DNA from: a virus
Length of the DNA stretch: 39,656 bases
IMG/VR virus record: IMGVR_UViG_3300031576_000154
Span: 1-39,656 of that record
Reading direction: 5' to 3' (one strand)
Both the position numbers and the translations under genes were made by a program. The notes under the pieces were generated by a model, which saw only the letters and a list, made by a program, of their open reading frames with translations, did no database searches and was not told where the DNA came from. This document shows positions 7,300 to 14,543 of the stretch, piece after piece. Each line of letters begins with the position of its first letter. Position 1 is the stretch's first letter.

Positions 7300-8483
7300 C
7301 CTTTGATACAAACACATTGTTTCAATGTAGCTACTATCTCAACTAGATCCTTCTGATTCTCCATTACTTGGTCAATATCCTTATATGACCCAGGTATCTC
7401 GTCAAGTACTCCAATATCTTTTCTACATTCTACCCCTGCTGTCTGCACGAGTATATCAGCTTCCGTAAACCTATGCTTCGCCTGTGTTCGTGACATACAC
7501 CGACCAGCTCCGTGAGAACATGAATGATATGATTCAGCATTGCCAAGTCCCTTGACGATGTAGGAGCGTGTTCCCATTGAACCTGGGATAATGCCAAAGT
7601 CAGATACTCTAGCCCTGACAGCACCTTTTCGAGTGATGATGATATTCTCCCCATAGTGATGCTCCCTACTTGCATAGTTATGGTGACAATTTACCTCAGT
7701 CATTCTCCTGATTGGAAGTCTCCAGTTACCTAATAGTACCTTTGCCATGGCCCTCATAACTTGATTCATCATTATCTCCCGATTCTTCATAGCATAGTCC
7801 TGAGCCCATTGAAGATCACGCCAGTAATCCTTGAACTCTTGGCTATCCTCAACAAGATAGGCAAGGTCAGGATCAGGGAGAGCAATCATATATCGTTTCA
7901 TCAATCCCTTGGCTTTATTGATATAGATATCAGCAATCTCCTTACCTATACCACGCGAACCACTATGGAGCATTATCCATACTCTATCATTTGTATCTAG
8001 GCATACTTCAATAAAATGATTACCACCACCAAGTGTCCCAAGTTGCCTCAGTGTCTTATTGCCCCTATCATGTAGTTCACTTGGTATATTATTGAAGTCA
8101 ACCATACCTGTCCACTCTATTGCCTCAGTAAGAGCCTCCTTATGTGTATTAAAACCTACAGGTACACCCCATTCTATTTCAGCGCGTAGTCCCGCAAGGC
8201 TATCAGGAAGCATATCGGCACTGAAGGGGGTTTCAACAGCCATCATACCACAGCCAATATCTACTCCTACACAGGCAGGCATGACCGCGCCTTTAGTGGC
8301 AACAACGCTGCCAACGGTAGCACCTTTGCCCAAGTGTACATCAGGCATAACTGCTATATGCTTGAAGACACAGGGCATATTTGCAGTATTCACTAATTGG
8401 TCTATAGCTGATGATTCTACCTCATGGATAGGTGACCATAGTTTAATAGGTACTCTTGCTTTGCTAATAACTGATAGACTCAT
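7296..8483 (-). CDS. rtcB: RNA 3'-phosphate/5'-hydroxyl ligase RtcB
   Basis: 395 residues, close to the usual bacterial length. All signature blocks are present: MPDVHLGKGATVGSV, CVGVDIGCGM (metal-binding Cys and Asp), GGGNHFIEV, HSGSRGIG, NCHHNYAS, IIPGSMGTRSY and CSHGAGR, which holds the His that becomes guanylylated. It joins RNA ends left by ribotoxins using GTP and Mn. The enzyme looks intact. It lies in the same leftward cluster as a Ro60 gene, echoing the bacterial rsr-rtcBA arrangement. Repair of host or phage tRNA cleaved by defence nucleases is a plausible role. Confidence 0.95.
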   Translation of the reverse strand: MSLSVISKARVPIKLWSPIHEVESSAIDQLVNTANMPCVFKHIAVMPDVHLGKGATVGSVVATKGAVMPACVGVDIGCGMMAVETPFSADMLPDSLAGLRAEIEWGVPVGFNTHKEALTEAIEWTGMVDFNNIPSELHDRGNKTLRQLGTLGGGNHFIEVCLDTNDRVWIMLHSGSRGIGKEIADIYINKAKGLMKRYMIALPDPDLAYLVEDSQEFKDYWRDLQWAQDYAMKNREIMMNQVMRAMAKVLLGNWRLPIRRMTEVNCHHNYASREHHYGENIIITRKGAVRARVSDFGIIPGSMGTRSYIVKGLGNAESYHSCSHGAGRCMSRTQAKHRFTEADILVQTAGVECRKDIGVLDEIPGSYKDIDQVMENQKDLVEIVATLKQCVCIKG

Positions 8484-8517
8484 AGTGTATACTCTCTGCC
8501 AACAAGGATAATTGGCT

Positions 8518-8697
8518 TCACACTAGTTTCCCCCCATTAGGCCCACATTTACCATTAATATAATCTAACCATCGTGTACGCTTGAATCGTGGATTACGTG
8601 AGGCACAGAACTTAGCAAGAATACCTAGTTGGTATTCTTGCCACGCTCCATAATGTTTGAGGTAGTCAGCTAATGCGATAAAGTCTTTCTTCGTCAC
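8518..8697 (-). CDS. 59-residue conserved phage-type protein
   Basis: The GTG start at 8697 overlaps the stop of the sigma-like gene (GTGA). It encodes MTKKDFIALADYLK, then AKFCASRNPRFKRTRWLDYI, then CGPNGGKLV. This pattern (KDFxxLAdxL, FC..xNPxF...FLxYixGxcGPNGG) is a frequent small phage protein of unknown function. Confidence 0.75.
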   Translation of the reverse strand: MTKKDFIALADYLKHYGAWQEYQLGILAKFCASRNPRFKRTRWLDYINGKCGPNGGKLV

Positions 8698-9143
8698 TTC
8701 TCCTCCTCTAATACCTTCCTCATCTCTTTCAATCCACGCCTAATAACTGTACCTACCGTTTGATTACCAACACCATACTTCGCCGCAATCTCTTCTGTTG
8801 TATAGCCTTCATAAAAGTAGTCATAGATATACTGTTGGCGTAATGGGGAGATCGTAGAAAGGGCCTTTCTAATATCAACTTGTAGAGCAGTATCAAGGGG
8901 CTTATTATCAGGTATAAGTGATTCTTCGATAGGAAGGTAACTACGTACCTCCTGACCACAAGCAATACGCTTATAGACTGACTGGTATATATACCCAAGC
9001 CATTCCTTTAATGGCTTCCCCTGATTTATGGCCTTTAGTATTGCATCATGAAAATAGTCCTCTAGTTCATCAGGACTACGAGCCTTCAGGGCATAGATAG
9101 TATGTAAGGTATCAATAAGCTCATCATCAAGCTGCTTCGACAA
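8694..9143 (-). CDS. Sigma-70-like transcription factor (region 4)
   Basis: About 149 residues. The C-terminal third, STISPLRQQYIYDYFYEGY followed by TTEEIAAKYGVGNQTVGTVI, matches sigma-70 region 4 with its helix-turn-helix. The N-terminal half has a YFHDAILKAINQ segment like region 2 of ECF factors. AGGAGA lies 9 nt before a TTG at 9143; an ATG at 9170 gives a 44-nt overlap with the gene before. It could redirect host RNA polymerase to phage promoters, for example those of the rightward structural block. Confidence 0.7.
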   Translation of the reverse strand: MSKQLDDELIDTLHTIYALKARSPDELEDYFHDAILKAINQGKPLKEWLGYIYQSVYKRIACGQEVRSYLPIEESLIPDNKPLDTALQVDIRKALSTISPLRQQYIYDYFYEGYTTEEIAAKYGVGNQTVGTVIRRGLKEMRKVLEEEK

Positions 9144-9534
9144 GGGTAGTAGTCTCCTGTGGTTGTTCAACTTCTTTAGGTTCTATTGTTGCTACCCAAG
9201 CTGCAATCTGGGGGCGACTCCATTTTTGTATGTCATTAAGCCTCCAAATTATTTTATAACCTTCACATTTGTAGATTGCAAAGCCAAAAGAGCTTAAAAA
9301 TGATACCCTACCGTTAACCCATGGCCATATGCCAATTAGCTGATCATATACGCGATCCCCACGGCAAGCCTTCACCCCTATAGCAAGAAGTGCGGCACCT
9401 AATGCACACTTCGTTGGGCTATCGTAAAAAATACTTTCACTACCAAATCCTTGCTCACTTCCTATACTCCCTAGAAGTATCGCTTCACTAAGTTTCATCT
9501 GATCCTCCTTAATGATAATGTTGTGGTTGTTCAT
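9127..9534 (-). CDS. Hypothetical protein, paralogue of the gene at 9805
   Basis: 135 residues. MKLSEAILLGSIGSEQGFGS, then SPTKCALGAALLAIG and WSRPQIAAWVATIEP, match the protein at 9805-10149 closely. The CALGAAL motif is common in uncharacterised phage proteins. The two copies flank a secreted-protein gene, so a local duplication followed by divergence is likely. Confidence 0.75.
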   Translation of the reverse strand: MNNHNIIIKEDQMKLSEAILLGSIGSEQGFGSESIFYDSPTKCALGAALLAIGVKACRGDRVYDQLIGIWPWVNGRVSFLSSFGFAIYKCEGYKIIWRLNDIQKWSRPQIAAWVATIEPKEVEQPQETTTLVEAA

Positions 9535-9829
9535 CCTTCAAGTCAGACCAACAGGAGTTCTTAGCACGATCCCACAGTTTTAGTATTCGTTCACGTATGT
9601 CTTCTGGGAGACTCATACTATCTATATAAGGATCAACGGCTTTCATGGCTGTCTCCATGAGATGCAAGCAGTTTACATCCTTTGACTCTTCAGAATTACA
9701 AGGGTACCACAGCTCGCTATCTGGTGGTTGGACCCAACAGTAAGGGGGGTAGACAGGTTCTTTCAATCCTTCTGCATAGGATATAGTTGTATAGAGAACT
9801 ATACTTAATATGAGCATACATTTGTACAT
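9509..9829 (-). CDS. Small secreted protein with four cysteines
   Basis: 106 residues from the ATG at 9829, which has GAGG 7 nt upstream. MYKCMLILSIVLYTTISYA is a clear Sec signal peptide. The mature part has four cysteines (YCW, PCN, NCL, SCW), suggesting two disulfides in the periplasm, and ends HYH. It overlaps both paralogous neighbours. No family recognised; an envelope-level role such as superinfection exclusion is only a guess. Confidence 0.65.
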   Translation of the reverse strand: MYKCMLILSIVLYTTISYAEGLKEPVYPPYCWVQPPDSELWYPCNSEESKDVNCLHLMETAMKAVDPYIDSMSLPEDIRERILKLWDRAKNSCWSDLKDEQPQHYH

Positions 9830-10149
9830 GGCATCGCCTCGGTTACGATTGGGTCTTCCCATGGTTCTATTGTTGCTATCCATGCCGCTATTTGTGGGCG
9901 AGTCCAACCTTCATCATTTTTTAACCACAGGCATTTAGGACTATAGCCTTGTTCTTCCAACCAAGGCCATATTTCAAGTAGTAAGATATAAGGTTTATAT
10001 AGGTCATCATGCATACTACATTCCCTACCGATGGCAAATAGTGCAGCACCAATAACACATCGCGTAGGACTTTCTTTATATGCTGTAGTATTACCAGTCC
10101 CTTGTAAAGTGCCTATACTCCCTAATAATATTGCTTCACTTAGTTTCAT
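9805..10149 (-). CDS. Hypothetical protein, paralogue of the gene at 9127
   Basis: 114 residues sharing MKLSEAILLGSIG, SPTRCVIGAALFAIG, IWPW and WTRPQIAAWIATIEPWE with the gene at 9127-9534. Its start overlaps the stop of the Ro60 gene by 4 nt, so translation is coupled. Confidence 0.75.
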   Translation of the reverse strand: MKLSEAILLGSIGTLQGTGNTTAYKESPTRCVIGAALFAIGRECSMHDDLYKPYILLLEIWPWLEEQGYSPKCLWLKNDEGWTRPQIAAWIATIEPWEDPIVTEAMPCTNVCSY

Positions 10150-11519
10150 TGTCCACTCCTTTCATTATAGATAATCCAATCAATTACTCGTTCTGACAAC
10201 CCATTGATACGAGTCCACCCGCCTTTAAGCTCAAGGCCATTGGCATAGGAAGCTATATTTATTAGATAGTTATACTTGCCTTGTAAAGGAGCATTAGACA
10301 ATCGCCTTGCCTTATTATTGTCTGTATCCTGCTCATCTGTAAAGACAACAATACGGTCAAATGGGTTACGTTCTTGACTTTGTATATAGCTAAGTGCTTG
10401 GTGGCAGAATATCCCACCACCGCCCAAAGACTCATAGTTGTAATTGATTGCATCTCGTAAGGCAAAAGCATGCCGAGGTGGAACCTTTTGTGTGTTATGT
10501 ATCTGTATACTATCATCACCTGCTGTGGCATAGATAACTGGCTCTTGGCATACCTCACGTAAGAGCATAGCTAATGCACAAGCTGTATCAATACGTGTGA
10601 CCTCAGACTTACTACTAATACCACTGTGCATAGACCCACTGACATCAATGACGAATAGAGTACGCCCGGTAAGTACTGGGTGGCTTTGTAGTGCTTGAAC
10701 CATAGCATGGCCTAAAGAGTCCTCAAGATCGGGTACAGCCTTAGCTGCACTAATAAACCTGAATGGAAGTACAACAGACTTTGGGGACCACGCAGCTAAA
10801 CGATCTTTTATAAGCTTGAGTTCTACCCCAACTCGCATCATGTTCCGTAGATTCATAAGGAAGGCCATATCACCCAACTTGCCTTCATTTATAAGCCTCT
10901 CCCACGTAGTCTTCTTATCCTTACCTGTAGATAAGGCTACCTCCCACGTATCAGGACTGGTAAGTGTACCATCAACTAACTTCTTCCAAGTGGCCGCTTG
11001 TTCCTCATTGATAGGCTTTGGATGTACCATAAACATCACATCTCGAAGCATAATAGTAGCATCTCTATTCCACTTTGCAAGGTTATATTCATTAAACTTA
11101 GGAAATGCCCTTGCTAGCCCCTTCTTGAGCTGTGCAGCTACCGGCTTGCGTCCATCTTTCCAATAGAGTGATAATAGCTCAGCCATTTCATCAGGACGTT
11201 GTATAACAGTGGCAATGGCAGTTTGAGCCAAGGGTGATTTTAACTTGACAAGTTGAAGTAGCAAGAATAGTGGTACATGGCGCAGCTTAAACTCAGTCCG
11301 TGCTTCTTGTGCGAGAGCTACTATTACTTCTGGTTTTACTTTAGTACAGAGATCAGTTATTCTAGTAGCTATACTATTTCCCTCCTCATAGAAGGTGTCT
11401 TCCCACAATAGACAGGTGGCAACGGTCTTGCGTAGCTCTGCCTCTGCTGTCTGCCGTACTGCATGACCACCACCATGTGTAACAACTGGCTCTGGCTTTA
11501 CTATTTTATTAGTCTTCAA
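10146..11519 (-). CDS. Ro60-like TROVE-domain RNA-binding protein (Rsr)
   Basis: 457 residues. The N-terminal helical region (TVATCLLWEDTFYEEGNSIA, then LRHVPLFLLLQLV and LRDVMFMVHPKP) is TROVE-like, and the C-terminal part is a von Willebrand A domain with an intact MIDAS (DVSGSMHSG) and FTDEQDTDN. Ro60 proteins bind Y RNAs and misfolded RNAs through a HEAT-repeat ring and in bacteria act with nucleases or RtcB. AAGGAGG lies 8 nt before a TTG at 11519; upstream codons overlap an RNA hairpin and are unlikely to be translated. The structured RNA upstream and RtcB downstream fit RNA surveillance or repair. Confidence 0.9.
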   Translation of the reverse strand: MKTNKIVKPEPVVTHGGGHAVRQTAEAELRKTVATCLLWEDTFYEEGNSIATRITDLCTKVKPEVIVALAQEARTEFKLRHVPLFLLLQLVKLKSPLAQTAIATVIQRPDEMAELLSLYWKDGRKPVAAQLKKGLARAFPKFNEYNLAKWNRDATIMLRDVMFMVHPKPINEEQAATWKKLVDGTLTSPDTWEVALSTGKDKKTTWERLINEGKLGDMAFLMNLRNMMRVGVELKLIKDRLAAWSPKSVVLPFRFISAAKAVPDLEDSLGHAMVQALQSHPVLTGRTLFVIDVSGSMHSGISSKSEVTRIDTACALAMLLREVCQEPVIYATAGDDSIQIHNTQKVPPRHAFALRDAINYNYESLGGGGIFCHQALSYIQSQERNPFDRIVVFTDEQDTDNNKARRLSNAPLQGKYNYLINIASYANGLELKGGWTRINGLSERVIDWIIYNERSGQ

Positions 11520-11547
11520 GGGGTTTACCTCCTTTATTAATGGTATA

Positions 11548-11613
11548 GGAGACAGGAACAAGCGACTACAGTGTTTTCAATCCAGAAGTAACTGTAGCCA
11601 ACACCATGTCTCC
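11548..11613 (-). ncRNA. Structured RNA domain 3, Y-RNA-like candidate
   Basis: Minus strand: outer stem GGAGACA/TGTCTCC (7 bp); internal loop TGGTGTT against GCTTGTTCC; inner stem GGCTACAG/CTGTAGTC (8 bp with one G-U); 20-nt apical loop. It ends 29 nt before the Ro60 start. The wobble pair favours transcription from this strand. Architecture is shared with the two domains to its right. Confidence 0.6.
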
Positions 11614-11621
11614 ATGTTATA

Positions 11622-11693
11622 GGCATATAAGAACAAGCTGGTTCAGCGTGGTCTCCTTAGCAGGAAGTAGCTGAGCCATTCACTATATATGCC
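11622..11693 (-). ncRNA. Structured RNA domain 2, Y-RNA-like candidate
   Basis: Minus strand: outer stem GGCATATA/TATATGCC (8 bp, perfect); internal loop TAGTGAAT against AGCTTGTTCT; inner stem GGCTCAGC/GCTGAACC (one C-A mismatch); 22-nt apical loop with a possible TCCT/AGGA pairing. Confidence 0.6.
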
Positions 11694-11707
11694 AGTGTAT
11701 CTAAATA

Positions 11708-11758
11708 GGGCAAGGAACAGGCGAGTCCGGTTAGCCCCGTCCTCTATCACTATTACCC
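11708..11758 (-). ncRNA. Structured RNA domain 1, Y-RNA-like candidate
   Basis: Minus strand: outer stem GGGTAA/TTGCCC (one U-G); internal loop TAGTGATA against GCCTGTTCC; inner stem GAGGACGG/CCGGACTC containing a tandem G-A/A-G mismatch, typical of RNA; loop GGCTAA. It starts 8 nt after the stop of the upstream gene. Confidence 0.55.
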
Positions 11759-11765
11759 ATAGTTA

Positions 11766-12086
11766 TCAGCCCTTGAATATGAATTGTACACCCATCCTTT
11801 CGCCCACCTTTTTAAGTTCCTTTTCACGTGTTACATTATCTATGTCAGGTTGGTCATTAACAACATAAGCCTGACTCAACGCATCCTCATGAGCATCCAC
11901 AAAGTTGTATGCGCGATCACTACTAACACTACATAAAGTAGTTACATTACGAATATTTTTAGGCTTGAACCTAAGCTCCCTTGCAAGGAATCCAATACAA
12001 CACATCTTACCATTCATTAGGAGTAATCGAGAGCCTTCCTGCTGCCCACGAAACCATTTCTTCCTATTTACCTGTACTTTAATCAT
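11766..12086 (-). CDS. Small phage protein with KMCCIGF motif, unknown function
   Basis: 106 residues from the ATG at 12086, which follows GGGAGGA. RKKWFRGQQEGSRLLLMNGK then MCCIGFLARELRF match a common phage family pattern (K-W-x-R-G ... G-x-M-C-C-x-G-F), and the C-terminus VNDQPDIDNVTREKELKK fits it too. Function unknown. It is the last gene of the E2-E1-JAMM operon before the RNA array. Confidence 0.7.
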   Translation of the reverse strand: MIKVQVNRKKWFRGQQEGSRLLLMNGKMCCIGFLARELRFKPKNIRNVTTLCSVSSDRAYNFVDAHEDALSQAYVVNDQPDIDNVTREKELKKVGERMGVQFIFKG

Positions 12087-12087
12087 A

Positions 12088-12906
12088 TTAGTAATATCCT
12101 CCCTCACTCCAATGTCGTATAGCGTCATCATCACTCCAGACGTTGTGCTTACCGCGTTTCTTCTCCCATGCCATTCTATTATCTACTACAATAAGGCCAT
12201 TCTCACTATACCTAGAACCACGAGTATTTGTCTGTACCTCATTAAGAAACTCCTTACCATCACGACCAAAGATGGTAGTGGCTGGTTCAGTCCTAGTAAT
12301 ACCACACGGAGTTGTACAGTCATGTGAAAAGCCAACTCGTGTCTTTGTAGTACGGGGGCATAATCGTAAGCTTATTTGGTCAGATGGTGCACTAAACCCT
12401 GAGACTAATACTTCAGGCCATTCCATTATAGTTGGTGTTGGAATGAGCCGAAATGGTATGATGCCTATACTTCCACAAGGTAATGCAGCTCGGCCCTCAG
12501 CCTTATAACTAAACCCCAGAAGCTGCTCTATGGTAGGACTATCATGATGAGTCTGAGCAACTACTAATGACATTGGAAACCGGGTGTTCAGTGTCTTATC
12601 ATCTGTCACACTAAAGAATGCTCTCATACTATGGTGTGAATGTACAACACCTACAACATCTGGTGTCAATGGTTCCTGTCTTACTAAGGCGCAGGTTGAG
12701 TGGCTACATTCTTGTAATGGGACACGAAGAGAGTTGACCTGTATATCCAATCCATTCTCACTTCGAGTCCCAACTAACAGAGCAATCCACTCTATATTAT
12801 CATATACTGCACCTGCGAGTGTACTAAGTATAGTATGTGATATTTTAATTGTGCCTAACCCACTTATGGTATACGGGCATTGTTCGACAATTGGCACTGT
12901 AATCAT
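12088..12906 (-). CDS. JAMM/MPN metalloprotease (JAB family)
   Basis: 272 residues. VVGVVHSHHSMRAFFSVTDD contains the JAMM signature H-x-H-x10-D, and E in NIEWIALLVG near residue 40 can supply the upstream Glu. Such zinc enzymes cut isopeptide bonds of ubiquitin-like tags or mature their C-termini. The C-terminal half has no recognised domain and ends in an aromatic, charged tail. It directly follows an E1-like and an E2-like gene, the usual company of prokaryotic JAB proteases in ubiquitin-like operons. Confidence 0.8.
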   Translation of the reverse strand: MITVPIVEQCPYTISGLGTIKISHTILSTLAGAVYDNIEWIALLVGTRSENGLDIQVNSLRVPLQECSHSTCALVRQEPLTPDVVGVVHSHHSMRAFFSVTDDKTLNTRFPMSLVVAQTHHDSPTIEQLLGFSYKAEGRAALPCGSIGIIPFRLIPTPTIMEWPEVLVSGFSAPSDQISLRLCPRTTKTRVGFSHDCTTPCGITRTEPATTIFGRDGKEFLNEVQTNTRGSRYSENGLIVVDNRMAWEKKRGKHNVWSDDDAIRHWSEGGYY

Positions 12907-13464
12907 TTATTTCATTGCCTCCTCAATTGATAGTGATGTGGTAAAGTGGGGAACTGGATTATCAAGATATCGCTTGACTGCTTCTGCTCCTATTCCACCG
13001 GCTGCAAAGGACAGTGATAGTGAAGGGACTGCTGTATACCCACCAGCCATAGGCGCTAGCAATGGTAAGCCGGTTGAGACCACAACTGTTGATCCACGGC
13101 CATCATAACTTACTCGTATAATATGTACCCCTTTATTCTTTACGATGGTCCATATACGCCTACGCTTTTCAAGTGGCATATCAGTACAGTCAACAACAGT
13201 GTCACCAGCGTTGAGGTGTAAGAGCCCACTGAACTTTCGGTCTACAAATGAGGGCAGTATTGCATCGGCAAAGACCATACTCAAGAAGCCCCGCAGTAAA
13301 TCAGCCTTCTTAGTAGTTGGTGGAGCCCACGGTAGACGTGCGGCTCCAGCCCCCCCTGTTAAGGTATCATCATCCCAACATTGCAGTAGATTAGGGGGGA
13401 CTACCCGCGATAACCCAACTGTTAGCCAAAACCCGACACCACCAAGCCCAACAATATGTATCAT
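12907..13464 (-). CDS. E1/ThiF-like adenylyltransferase
   Basis: 185 residues. MIHIVGLGGVGFWLTVGLSR is the ATP-binding Rossmann motif, CWDDDTL with the later Arg of AARLPW matches the D-x-D...N..R block, and VVDCTDMPLEKRRRI matches the DxTD...R block of ThiF/MoeB/E1 enzymes. It would adenylate the C-terminal glycine of a ubiquitin-like protein. It is shorter than ThiF (about 250 residues) and lacks the C-x-x-C zinc pairs. Its ATG overlaps the stop of the E2-like gene (ATGA), so the two are translationally coupled. Confidence 0.8.
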   Translation of the reverse strand: MIHIVGLGGVGFWLTVGLSRVVPPNLLQCWDDDTLTGGAGAARLPWAPPTTKKADLLRGFLSMVFADAILPSFVDRKFSGLLHLNAGDTVVDCTDMPLEKRRRIWTIVKNKGVHIIRVSYDGRGSTVVVSTGLPLLAPMAGGYTAVPSLSLSFAAGGIGAEAVKRYLDNPVPHFTTSLSIEEAMK

Positions 13465-13934
13465 AGTTCATCATACTCCTTTACTAGCTCTATCTGCCCC
13501 CAACTCATGAGCTTATTCCTTGCTGGGGTACAATGATGGCCCCAATATATATGAAGCCATCGTGGAATAAACTTTGCCCCCATTGGGGCATCTAGAATAT
13601 TTGGTGTACTTGCAAGGAGAGCGACACCATCGGTATTTTTACCTAAGCATAGATATCCACCACCATTATTATGTGGATGATTAGGGAATACTAATTCCAC
13701 CTTTGTCTTTGCCAAGTCAAGTATCCCAAGTAATCGGTAGTTATTAGGACCATCTAAAAACCATATTGCGTTTGAACGAACAGGCTTTAGACAAAATGGG
13801 CATTTTGACTCAGGCATGACAACTGGAGTTGCAGCCCATTCCCAAGTAGGAGGGGCACTATTTTTTATCATACTAATACTTGCCAAAACAGTATTTAGCT
13901 GCCGTGACAGGGCTAGAAGTCCATAGTTATCCAT
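13461..13934 (-). CDS. E2-like (ubiquitin-conjugating-type) protein
   Basis: 157 residues. NHPHNNGGGYLCLG is the E2 pattern HPN/HPH...G-x-[IL]-C-L, placing a candidate thioester Cys near residue 110, and is followed by WLHIYWGHHC. An N-terminal CPFC may be half of a zinc site. Its stop overlaps the E1-like gene and its start overlaps the gene before by 22 nt. The E2-E1-JAMM order strongly supports the call. In sequence alone the E2 fold is only suggested by this one motif block. Confidence 0.65.
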   Translation of the reverse strand: MDNYGLLALSRQLNTVLASISMIKNSAPPTWEWAATPVVMPESKCPFCLKPVRSNAIWFLDGPNNYRLLGILDLAKTKVELVFPNHPHNNGGGYLCLGKNTDGVALLASTPNILDAPMGAKFIPRWLHIYWGHHCTPARNKLMSWGQIELVKEYDEL

Positions 13935-14419
13935 TTATCATTTACCTCCACTGGGGCACCACTTGGTAGGAGCCATCTTCCATTTAGTTCTGCCGCAATT
14001 TGGTAGTTATCTTGGTCAATAGCAAGACGGGAAGGCGTAGTATAGGATCTCACAACATTGCTATAGGTACCCATTGCTTCCTCTTTAAGAAGTCCTACTA
14101 AGCGTGTTGTGATCTTCGTAACAAGGGTAGCATCATTTGTTGCCCCTGTGTAACTTGCTAGGGCAGCAAGGATCGCAAGCTTTGTAAGTGGGTGTACTGT
14201 ACAGTCACCTGCTAGACGTGGAAGATAGATACTCCCTTCCGCCACTTGCCAGCTCCCGTATATGAGTTGGTGGGGTTGCTCACTAACATATATATATGCT
14301 CGTATCACAGCTGGTAAACCTGTCCCACACATTCGCGGTTCATCAAGAAGCCTATGTAACCATGGTGTTGCAGCAGCAGCGACCGCTGTCGGATTAGGGG
14401 GTACTGAACTAATATACAT
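13913..14419 (-). CDS. Unknown protein of the ubiquitin-like cassette
   Basis: 168 residues from the ATG at 14419, which has GGAGG 5 nt upstream. Features are an Ala-rich helix near the N-terminus, MCGTGLPAVIRAYIYVSEQ, a hydrophobic helix LAILAALASYTG and a C-terminal strand-rich part ending VNDKWITMDF. No family recognised. Its overlap with the E2-like gene implies a function in the same pathway, perhaps as adaptor or substrate-binding subunit. Confidence 0.6.
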   Translation of the reverse strand: MYISSVPPNPTAVAAAATPWLHRLLDEPRMCGTGLPAVIRAYIYVSEQPHQLIYGSWQVAEGSIYLPRLAGDCTVHPLTKLAILAALASYTGATNDATLVTKITTRLVGLLKEEAMGTYSNVVRSYTTPSRLAIDQDNYQIAAELNGRWLLPSGAPVEVNDKWITMDF

Positions 14420-14493
14420 TAGAGCCTCCATTATGTTATGGATTCTTTCTACTATCAATAATAATTAATAGTAGGAAGAGTCTATAAATACAA

Positions 14494-14516
14494 GGGGCGG
14501 GCACTAGGCCCGCCCC
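14494..14516 (-). terminator. GC-rich hairpin, possible terminator or attenuator
   Basis: GGGGCGGGC and GCCCGCCCC form a perfect 9-bp stem around a 5-nt loop. On the minus strand TTGTATTTAT follows, a weak T-rich tail. It lies between the 64-residue gene and the rest of the E2-E1-JAMM operon, so partial termination could set their ratio. Confidence 0.45.
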
Positions 14517-14543
14517 CACCATGGTAGGGGTTACTAGATGAAT

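Noticed and set aside
11520-11561. Ro60 start further upstream
   Set aside because: The extra codons overlap RNA domain 3, and the strong AAGGAGG is placed for the TTG at 11519.
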